64,000 bases of DNA, taken from positions 124,001 to 188,000 of the forward strand of contig JAJOZX010005526.1 in assembly GCA_023014485.1 (NCBI GenBank), in the 5' to 3' direction. Positions 55,351-64,000 of the stretch are shown in pieces; the stretch's first letter is position 1, and each line of letters opens with the position of its first letter. Source of the DNA: Bathynomus jamesi. Taxonomy: Eukaryota > Arthropoda > Malacostraca > Isopoda > Cirolanidae. Under the pieces are notes generated by a model. That model was given only the letters and a program-made list of their open reading frames with translations, ran no database searches and was not told the origin of the DNA. Both the position numbers and the translations under genes were made by a program.

Positions 55351-58300
55351 TCAAGGATTAAGGTAACCAAACGGTACGGTATCATAGGTACCAGGCACCT
55401 GGTAACGCTTCCTATAGGTGTTACGGCATACCTTCGTGCACCTAAGTTCCTTCACACACCCCAGTTTCTGCGCCCGAAAATTGTGCGTCCTCACAGTCAG
55501 TTGGGGTGGCTGGTCACCCTCACCTTCCAAGCACATTAGATCCTTCAACGAGTCAAAGTTAACGACTCGACGGTTCTCATGGTTAAGCGTGATACCCTTA
55601 ACCTTCACGGTATACTTCATATCATCCCCTACCCTCAACTGTATCCCATAGGTTTTTGGCCCTGTTGACACAAACGAGTCTGCGTATGCACCATCACCAT
55701 ACTCGTCCTTGATCTCATCAGTTAGCTCTCCGAGGAATTCCCCAATAGCAGGCATGTATTCACATTCCCTCGCTGTGAATATCACGCTATCTGTGTCAGC
55801 GTACAGTACCCTCCGTCCAAGAGAGTGCAGTAGACCCCAAAGTTTGATGCGGGCGTAGTCCGTTGTGAAACTGCCTACATTTATGTTTGTAACCCGTGAG
55901 GTATCTGTGGCCAGTTCGGTGATGTACTTTATTATGTAAGTATTACCTACATTCACGATCTCAATAACCTCTTTATCGGGAGCGTTGGCATAATCCCAGA
56001 CTTCACTATAACTTTGTGCCAAATGGACGTTCCCTTTGCCGGTATTCTGTGCAAGTTTCCCCCAAAGACTGTTTAGGCACAACTTTGCACTAAAGCGCTT
56101 GCCAGGATTCTTAACAATTTGTGATCGGTCAAGCTGTATACCTTCATGGGCACGGTAACGTTGAATATAAGCCATTTTTTCATCTTCGGTATCAACCCCT
56201 CGCGGATATCCTGATGCTTCTACTTTATCCTTCAAAAAAGCGTTTATATATGGTGTGAAAAGGTTGGGTAGCTTCTGAAACCTCCACACCTCATGTATCT
56301 TCAATATTCTATACCCATGGCGAACGGTTAGGGCCAGCTCTGGGCTTGTATATACGCCTCTGATCTTAAGCTGGTTGGTTGTATGGTCACAATCACCGTT
56401 ATTCTCTTCTGCGCACTTCACGCACAGGCGAAACATGAGCTTGTGATCTATAACGACGGGTAAGATCGGCATCCATAAATCGTGAGGGGGGAGCACGTCT
56501 ACGAAAGAGAGTCCAAAGTAGCGCTCATTCAAGTTAGCTGAAAACTCCTCGATGGTTGATGGTATGGTGGGACCCACCATTTTTTCTTGCGCACCTACGG
56601 GGTACGGATTGTTCTTCATCACGTAGGGATATAAAGAGCAGAAGTCGTAGAAGTGGAGTTTCACGTCCTCCGTAGGCGGAAATATAGCTTGAATGGGCTT
56701 GTGCGCCCCTCAAACAAGCTGTCACCGCATTGGAGGGGGTCCAACACCATTGAACGTTTGATGGCCCTTATTTCTTCACGGTACTGGGCATCTGTTTCCA
56801 TTCGGCATCATACTCATGCTCCCGCACAATTTTGTGAGTGAACTGGGTGCCTATAAGTTGATCACGGTTACGGGTCCATGTGAGGCTCTCGGCGGGGGTC
56901 TTCCATAAAAGTCCCCTGTGGCGGCACATTCAGCACGCAGGCATCCATGCACCAGCAGCCGTTAAAGGAATACACAGTCTTCTCACCAGTGGCTGAATCC
57001 TCACTTAGGCCGTCAACCCAAAAAACACGACCATTGACCTTAATGGGTACTTCACCCGTGTTGCGGGCATGTTTATGTATACCCCGGTCTGTTGTTGTAG
57101 GTATATCAGCCAGTAAATAGCCTTGTGCCCATAACTGCGGGGGTTGTTTCTGTGAAAGATTGCTAAGGTGTCTTTAGGCATGAAGTTATTCTTGAACACT
57201 GTAAAACATAATGAGGCGATTGTGGTCGCGACTTGCAGCGGATCGCATTTGAAATGGGTTATGTACATCCTTCTAAAGGCTTGAAAGCATACTCTAAGTA
57301 CACGTACATCATTCACGCAATAATGTTCACATTCATCGGCTATATTGCATGGATTAGCTTCATTAAAAATGTTGTAGTAACGGTGAAAATCTTCACGCTC
57401 ACTATCACTCATGTTGGTGTAGTTAAAGTAATGTTTGGGTGGAGGTAGTCCTACGTAATTTAAAGTTTCGTTAATGAGGAATGTGTAAGGGAAATACCCT
57501 TTTGAAACTTCAGCGGCTACGCCCATGACCTTGGGCAGCTTTGCTAATTTACAAGGTGTGAACAGCAGGGTGTCTTTAAACTGTACATTACCTCTTATCT
57601 GCATCTGTATTAGTTTGTTGCCTCTTTTCAAGGGATCACTTGTAAATATCGCAGACGACTCGTGTTCAAGCAGCTCCTTATAAAGGAACTGTGTGTCAAA
57701 TTTCGCCCCTTTATGGGCAAGAATATACACAGTCATTTTTTGAACTTGTCCGCTAATTTGACAATATAGGATACAAAGAGTTTCACAGGGTGTGTGCATT
57801 CGTTTTAAAAACGTTTGTTCTTTTTCCACATTTGTGTCACTCATCACACTCGATCTCCATGCACTCATCACAGATAGTCTGACTTACGAGTAAATGTGGA
57901 ATTACCTCTTTGGTTTCAGCGTTCGTGTAAGTTTCTATATCGTAGTACACGGTTATACAAGGGCTATTTTTAGGCTTAGCATCTTTCATATAACATACAT
58001 GCTTCACTCCATCCGCCTTATAATTCTCATGACGTGTAGAACAGTGAATTTCATCGCATTTATGTTTGAAATTCCCACAATTATCCATCATGTGAAACAT
58101 ACCGCACTTACAAATCCTCATTTTCCTGCAAGTGCCATTTGATTTATAGAGCTCAAAGCATTTATTATTGAAAAATGTACGTCTACACACATTACATTCC
58201 CTCTTCTCGGTTTCAACTAAACGACTTTCACATTTGGGGCTTTTACACTGCTGGCACACCATGTAGCAATCCTTACAATGTTTCACCATATCATCAGCAA

Positions 58301-58640
58301 ACTTGAGACAACCCTTACACAAATCATGATTCTTTCCATATTTTCGACTTTTATCATAACTGGCGTAGAGAGCCCTTATATTACGGATGGGAAGATACGA
58401 TGTTCCTGACAATCCTAAAATAAGTAGAGGTCTTGTACGATCTCTCACGCTGCTTTTAAAAACATACACAGTCCTACGACGATCATCCATTCCAAATACG
58501 ACTACACGTGCATTCATTTCCTGCTCGGCCCTTCTCAGTTCTTCAGGACCCATATTACACTCAAACTCAAGCTTACAATCTGAAGCCAGTTTACGGGCAC
58601 GCTGCACATTGCACAACCGTGGGCAGCCAAATTTTTTGCG
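55351..58640 (-). pseudogene. Protein-primed family B DNA polymerase, broken
   Basis: DNA polymerase of the kind carried by Maverick/Polinton and adinto-like elements. Three frame segments on the complement. 57837-58640 has a Cys-rich zinc-binding region (CKGCLKFADD, CQQCKSPKCE, CNVCRRTFF) and the ExoI-type YYDIET. 57005-57871 has the ExoII-type AHKGAKFDTQFL and ExoIII-type YCVNDVRVL. 55351-56664 holds the polymerase part: motif A DFCSLYP, motif B KLCLNSLWGK and catalytic motif C YADTDSV. The segments are joined by a frameshift near 57840 and a decayed stretch at 56665-57004 with stops. The catalytic residues of all motifs are visible, but the frame breaks make it a pseudogene. Polinton versus related viruses cannot be decided without other genes. 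Confidence 0.85.
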
Positions 58641-58886
58641 TCCAAGTATTTAGCACAGTGAACATATGAGCTAAAATTATTGCTATAAAACCACAACCAC
58701 GATCAACGTTTAAATGCTTTCTGTAAATAACATTGGTCTACAGTCAAAATGCTTCGGAAATAAAAGTATTCAATCTTTACTAATTTTGGGTCACTGAATA
58801 CGAAAATGATGCCTAAAATTGCCAATTGGCTCTATTTATAAAGATATCAGGCAACCCTGCACCCTACTAACTGGACTGCATCTGTC

Positions 58887-59265
58887 GCGTAATATGTAGA
58901 CGCCTGTGACACATCGACGCATTGACTCTACTGCCCATGCGTGTAGTTATATTTTTTTTATTTTAATAAATTAATGTAAATATATACATATATATACAAT
59001 AAAATGTAATTTTAAATTTATCTATTACATTATGTATTTGTAAATTATTTATTAAAAAATAGATTGGATCATTTTAACATATTGCTTCCCACAATGTTTT
59101 TGATATTAATATAAATGGAATACTAACCTAACTTAACCTTACCTAATTTAAAATTATTAAAATGCAATGTAATTACATTAATTTATTAAAATAAAAAAAA
59201 TATAACTACGCGCATGCGCAGTAGAGTTAAAGCGTCGATGTGTCACAGGTGTCTACATATTACGC
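58887..59265. mobile_element. Foldback MITE
   Basis: Inverted arms of about 100 bp: GCGTAATATGTAGACGCCTG at the left mirrors the right arm ending CATATTACGC. The arms share ACACATCGACGC and GTAGTTATATTTTTTTTATT. The centre is AT-rich and includes GGATCATTTTAACATATTGC (59066-59085), the repeat unit of the Merlin element at 33.7-34.5 kb. No clear target duplication. Confidence 0.8.
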
Positions 59266-59369
59266 CACAGCATCAGTTCATTCGCGGAAATCATACAGTG
59301 CACCCTTGTCAAACTCTTTTTAGTGTTTGCTTTTGAAACTGAATTTTTTTCAGCCTAATTTGAACAAAG

Positions 59370-62341
59370 ATGCCTCGTAATTGCGTGAACAGTGTAGATA
59401 ACTTCTATTATGTTTGTGGAGAATTGACTTTTGCATCACAAAAGCGTGCTATAACCGCCGTCATTAGGAAAGTCTATCACCTTTATTTTGGCTGTAAGAT
59501 TGGAGATCAGGACAAGAGCTGGGCCCCACACATGCCGCAATACTTGTGCAACAAACCTTCGCCAGTGGTTGAATCGGAAAAGGAAATCTGTGCTTTTTGC
59601 AGTGCCAATGGTGTGGAGGGAACCAACAGATCATGTCAGCAATTGTTACTTCTGCATGGTGCCTCCAGTCAAGAAAGGTATTTGCAAGAAGAAAAAGTGG
59701 ATTTTACAATATCCGAATATACCCTCTGCTATACGCCCGGTACCTCACGGCGAAGGACTACCCGTTCCTGAGCCCCCACACTCATTCTCCCTGGAATCAG
59801 AGGACGAGGAGAATGAAGGAACCTGCGAAATTTGTGAGCCTTCAACTTCACAAGACCCTGAATTTGTTTATAACTTGACATCTTCTAAACCGTACATGAT
59901 AACTCAGAATGAATTAAACGACCTTATCAGAGATTTAGAACTGCCAAAGAGTAGGGCAGAGCTGTTGGGCTCCAGATTGCAGCAGTCGAATCTCCTCGCT
60001 GAAAATGTTAGAGTGTGTAAGTTTCGTGACCGTCAAAAAGATTTTGTCCCATTCTTCATCATGGAAAGTGACCTTGTAGTTTGCAACGACATCGATGGTC
60101 TGATGGCAGCTCTCAACATTATTCACAATCCTGATGAGTGGAGACTGTTCATTGATTCATCGAAGTTGAGTCTAAAAGCTGTTTTGTTGCATGTTGGCAA
60201 CGTATTGCCATCAATTCCAGTTGGTCATGCAGTCCACATGAAGGAAACATATGACAACATGAAGTTGCAACTTTTTGAACTGCATAAACTATGACAAACA
60301 TCAGTGGCAGGTTTGTGGTGACTTGAAAGTTGTTGCTATCGTGCTTGGACTGCAGCCAAGCTACACTAAGTATTGCTGTTTTCTGTGTGAATGGGATAGT
60401 CGGGCTAGGACTTTTCATTCCATCAAGAAGGATTGGCCAATCACATTAACGTAAATTATAATATCTTCGTAACATGATACAGTTTTGCCGGCATTTTCTC
60501 TAACTCTGCGAGGCTCAGGCTAACTCTAGCGAGGCTCTAACTCTGCGAGGCTGCCATGAGATGAATTTTGGCCGGCATCATCAATATTATTTCTTTATAT
60601 GGTCGAATTCGACTGGACTGATGGACGTAACTCGGACTGATGTACGTGACTCATAATAAATATCTATCAATAATGTTCTTGACGGAAATGAGTTGTAAGG
60701 CTATCTAGGCTTAAGGATTTTCTGTCTGGATAACATCCGGTCGAGAATACATTGTTATAATTACATTGCCGAGACCATATATGGGCATATATGTGAAACT
60801 AAACCTATGATATTGCGACGCTGCTGCTGGCAGTGGGTAATACTATGCCACTGCCAGCACGGTTGATGAAAACATGAAATTAAATACCGTAGAATTACAC
60901 GCGCACAAAACGAGAACAATTACAATATACGTGCCCCATCTGCGATGGGTATAGAACAAAATAAAAAATAATGCATATATATATATATAAATAAAAATAA
61001 AATAAATAATAAATCACTGGTTAATAAAAAAAATAAGACTGACCTAACTATGATGAGGAGATCCAAATGACCAACTGTTGTAGACAATCCTGATTTCGCT
61101 TAGCTGTTCATTGATTCATCGAAGTTGAGTCTAAAAGCTGTTTTGTTGCATGTTGGCAACGTATTGCCATCAATTCCAGTTGGTCATGCAGTCCACATGA
61201 AGGAAACATATGACAACATGAAATTGCAACTTAAGAACTGCATAAACTATGACAAACATCAGTGGCAGGTTTGTGGTGACTGACAAGTTGTAGAGAGATC
61301 ATCGACTATAAACGGGATACACAAAGTATAGTACATTTTCTATATGAATTTGATATTTGAGCTATGAATAATTTAAATTGACTTGTAACTCGATACTGTT
61401 TTGCCGATATTTTTTCTATCTCTGGCGAGGCTCTAACTCTGGCGAGGCGGTCTTGGAGAGATGCCAAAGATTAATAGATGTGGTATATAATAAATAATGT
61501 AATTAGATACGTCAAGTGGGTGGATGAAATAGAGAGTGACGTCATTTTGACTTGATACAAAGTCGTTCTTGGTAATACTAGAGAACGTTTTGCTAGAGAA
61601 CGTTGTTGCTATCGTGCTTGGACTGCAGCCGGGCTACACTAAGTATTGCTGTTTTCTGTGTGAATGGATAGTCGGGCTAGGACTTCTCATTACATCAAAA
61701 AGGATTGGCCACTCCGACACTCATTGGAATCTGGAACAAAAGATGTTCAGTATCCTCCACTTGTAGAATCGAGCAAGATTTTGTTACCACCCTTACACAT
61801 CAAACTGGGCGCCATGAAAAATTTTGTTAAGGCTATGGATAAAACGGGGGCAGCTTTTAAGTACTTCGGTGGAAAATTCCCAAAGCTCAATGAAGCAAAA
61901 ATCAAGGAGGGTGTATTTGTTGGTCCACAGATCCGCGAGCTTCTTAGAGATGAGGAGTTCGACCGTATCCTAGGTGGTGAGGAGAAGACAGCGTGGAATG
62001 CTTTCCGGTTAGTAGCAACCAATTTTCTCGGAAATACCAAAGCTGACAATTACAGGGAGCTGGTGGAAAACCTGCTGTTGTCCTATCAAAAAATGGACTG
62101 CAATATGTCTTTGAAGATACATTTCCTCCATTCGCACCTGGAATTTTTTGAGGCCAACTGCGGAGCAGTCAGTGATGAACATGGTGAACGTTTCCACCTG
62201 GATATCTCAGCGATGGAGAAACGCTACCAGGGGAAATGGAGTCCATCATTGTTAGCAGACTACTGCTGGACAATAACAAGAGATGCTCCAGAAGTTGAAT
62301 GCAAGAGAGAAGCAAAGAAGCGACGGGTTGAATCAATATAA
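59370..62341 (+). pseudogene. 'GERFHQD'-family putative transposase, intronless, broken
   Basis: Relative of the gene at 35058-37033, in the opposite orientation. 59370-59530 reads YYVCGELTFASQKRA and KIGDQDKSWAPH. After a one-base shift the frame 59488-60294 has VPMVWREPTDHVSNCYFC (no intron at the position where the other copy has one), ELNDLIRDLELPKSRAELLG and LFIDSSKLSLKAVLLHVGN. Then the gene is cut by foreign sequence and a partial duplication. 61664-62341 gives the end: LPPLHIKLGAMKNFVKAMD, GPQIRELL, SDEHGERFHLDI and WSPSLLADYCW. A frameshift near 59530, two disrupting insertions and the duplication make it dead. Positions 62342-62644 downstream hold nothing recognisable. Confidence 0.75.
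60145..61710. repeat. Partial internal duplication with two related inserts
   Basis: 60145-60290 recurs at 61105-61250 and 60333-60430 recurs at 61598-61695, both direct and nearly identical, duplicating about 100 codons. Each copy is followed or split by inserted sequence sharing GTTTTGCCG(G/A)(C/T)ATTTT and (C)GAGGCTCTAACTCTG motifs (60480-60560, 61390-61460). The order suggests a local duplication with insertion of related short elements. The inserted stretches 60440-61100 and 61285-61590 have no gene. Confidence 0.72.
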
Positions 62342-62644
62342 GTGACTGTATTATACAGGTATGTTACTAATATATGGTATACATATACGCAAAATGTGTA
62401 ACTTAAATTTTCTTAGAAACTGTAGCCAATCGACTGTTTTTATGGTCATATTCGTTTTCAGTACCCCAAAATCCATAATAGGAAACACATTTTATCTCCG
62501 AAGCACAAACTTTTTCAAAATTTGTAGACCAGTGTAACCGAAGAATTGAAATTAAGAGTATAAGGTGTGGCAATTTGACCTGCAACCTGGAATACTCTGT
62601 CAATATCTACCATGAAGTTGTCCATATTGAAGGATGTACCAGTC

Positions 62645-64000
62645 TAGGGTGTGTCAATTTTTGGGGGTGAAATGACTAAATTGAAAATCATGTGATTTGG
62701 TAGCAATTTAATGTAATCATTTGGCATACAAAATAATATCCTTGCTTCAAAAACAATAAAAAATAACTCCTACCTACATCAATTTTAATTAAAAAATTCC
62801 ATTTTTCCGTAAATTCGCAACAAAATAACAAATGTGCGCAAACATCCTATCAACATTTAAAGTGGCAATGAGATATCATTCAGAGTCTTTATTTGGAAGT
62901 AACCAATGTTACCAATGCAGTCATGTCCTTTTTGCTGCGGTTCCTTGACATCAGCATTCGGCTTGCTACTTGCGCTTTGATGTAGCCTTCTCGCCTCTCG
63001 TGACTGTAAACTTGACTAGCTGTTTCTGTGACCATTTTCACACATCTCTCCACACTCTGAGTGTGAGAAGGCCACTTTGGCACTTGCATTTGGGCCTCTT
63101 TAAGTTGTGTTAAATCTTTGTTTGTTATACATGTTGTCAGTGGTGGCTCCAAAACTTCCGAACTCAAGTTAACTAATTCTGACAATTTCGTGGCATTGAC
63201 GTTTATCGGAGGTACCTTCCTTGTCTGAACAGAGCAGTCTCCCAGCTGGTCATCATCTAGTGATGTTCCTCTAAGCTTTAGAATGATTTCCACAGCCTCA
63301 GTTCGCTCTTTGGTACATTGGCTGCAGAGTATTGCTTGCAAAACTGCCTCTGGCCTAGCATACCAAGCGGACCTTCTCACCACAGGTAACACGATGTCCA
63401 CCACTACTTTCCTTTGGGTTCTCAGTAGCTGTAATTGAAACAAGATGTGGTTGGGCCCCTCCAGCCACATTGGATTAAGTTTTACATTGAACCAGTGAGG
63501 AAGATAAAACCCAATAATAAATTCAACAATCAACATCAAATTCTGTAGCATTTTGCCCTTCAGTGCATGTTTGGAAACCCAAATCCTGCAGAAACGAATC
63601 GCTGTAGTTAACCAACGACTGTGACTTACGGGTCCAATCTCCAAGAGAGCCAGATTTTGAGGCAACTCTCCTGATCTGATTGCTTGAACAATACGATAAG
63701 CGTATGATTGATCTGTGGTGAGGTCTTTGATAACTTCTTCAGACAACACTGGAAGGGGAGGGCCTACTTCGACCTTTGAAAATTTTGTATTTATTTCTAA
63801 TTCCGTTGCTTCATCTAGCATGTTGCCAATGGAGCCTGACCACTTGTTGCTCTTTGTAGGACCATGAAGTTCCTGGATGAGATGACGAAGAGGTAGTTCC
63901 CCTGTGTGCAAATCACATACAATCCAAACAAGCCTTCTTCCAAGCTTTTTCTCTAAATGCGTCATAACACCGCCCTGCCATCCAGTGTTCACCGCAGTTG
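62645..64000 (-). mobile_element. TAGGGTG-ended transposon, cut by window end
   Basis: Left terminus TAGGGTGTGTCAATTTTTGG at 62645, similar to the terminus at 10703. It encloses the C-terminal half of an NTG-type transposase. Candidate left target sequence TACCAGTC (62637-62644); the right end is outside the window. Confidence 0.72.
62889..63998 (-). CDS. hAT-like 'NTG' transposase, C-terminal part
   Basis: Open frame on the complement that runs off the window, about 370 codons seen, no stop. Begins within the catalytic motif TAVNTGWQGGVMTHLE, then WIVCDLHTGELPLRHLI, SGSIGNMLDEATELEIN, DLTTDQSYAYRIVQAIRSGE, SHSRWLTTAIRFCRIW and WFNVKLNPMWLEGPNHILF. Near the end it has SHTQSVERCVKMVTETASQV and ASRMLMSRNRSKKDM. 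It aligns throughout with the 7690-10144 copy and more distantly with 50070-52319. No break in this part, so it could be intact. The 3' end is about 245 bp from the TAGGGTG terminus. Expression or activity cannot be judged here. Confidence 0.78.
   Translation of the reverse strand, partial: TAVNTGWQGGVMTHLEKKLGRRLVWIVCDLHTGELPLRHLIQELHGPTKSNKWSGSIGNMLDEATELEINTKFSKVEVGPPLPVLSEEVIKDLTTDQSYAYRIVQAIRSGELPQNLALLEIGPVSHSRWLTTAIRFCRIWVSKHALKGKMLQNLMLIVEFIIGFYLPHWFNVKLNPMWLEGPNHILFQLQLLRTQRKVVVDIVLPVVRRSAWYARPEAVLQAILCSQCTKERTEAVEIILKLRGTSLDDDQLGDCSVQTRKVPPINVNATKLSELVNLSSEVLEPPLTTCITNKDLTQLKEAQMQVPKWPSHTQSVERCVKMVTETASQVYSHERREGYIKAQVASRMLMSRNRSKKDMTALVTLVTSK

Larger units (their letters stand above)
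45848..58640 (-). mobile_element. Maverick/Polinton-like (or adinto-like) element, remnant
   Basis: Complement-strand genes: a protein-primed family B DNA polymerase (55351-58640), a 201-codon ORF (54493-55098) and unidentified ORFs (45848-47139). They are interrupted by a 7.3-kb transposon (47127-54381). Integrase, packaging ATPase and capsid genes were not recognised, and no terminal repeats were found, so the ends given are those of coding remains only. Confidence 0.65.

Overview
This is eukaryotic, AT-rich, repeat-dense DNA, most likely from an arthropod. Supporting signs are a decayed MADF/Myb-SANT gene of the insect type (23.4-23.8 kb), rosa-like DD41D mariners, TTTAGG/CCTAA-like runs, spliced genes with GT-AG introns, and jockey/CR1-like, Penelope and Merlin elements. 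Apart from the MADF relic I see no host gene. Nearly everything is transposable element (TE), much of it nested, and many insertions can be bounded to the base by their target-site duplications (TSDs).

Layout. 0-3.9 kb: a broken BED-finger hAT, cut by the window edge. 3.9-7.6 kb: a long-TIR element (TIR = terminal inverted repeat) holding an Academ-like fragment and three nested insertions. 7.6-10.7 kb: a TAGGGTG-ended transposon with a 624-codon ORF. 10.7-14.9 kb: a jockey/CR1-like LINE broken by four insertions. 15.2-20.5 kb: a decayed Academ-like gene split by an 880-bp foldback insertion. 20.5-26 kb: sparse DNA, foldbacks, the MADF relic, a small hAT and a deleted mariner. 26.2-32.5 kb: Penelope tail, Merlin, and a DD37E mariner whose gene is split by an insertion that itself holds an intact DD41D mariner; then LINE and hAT tails. 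33-34.5 kb: foldback and a second Merlin. 34.8-37.8 kb: a 3,001-bp transposon with an intact two-exon gene of unassigned superfamily. 38.3-45.2 kb: small mariner-type MITEs, a deleted DD41D mariner, a CR1-like LINE with inserts, and a second foldback. 45.8-58.6 kb: a Maverick/Polinton-like remnant (protein-primed family B DNA polymerase) split by a 7.3-kb transposon with an apparently intact five-exon gene, whose first intron carries a further 3.5-kb transposon. 58.9-62.3 kb: a foldback MITE and a broken, intronless relative of the 35-37 kb gene. 62.6-64 kb: another TAGGGTG-group transposon running off the window.

The most striking signal is a set of elements ending in TAGGGTG, most with clean 8-bp TSDs. 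It includes two distinct transposase types plus small non-autonomous and perfectly folded-back elements. Both transposases show a hAT-like pattern (Asp motif, Cys/His motif, late Glu-Arg motif). The second notable item is the CACTGG-ended element at 34,775-37,775. All family names come from remembered motifs; no database search was run.
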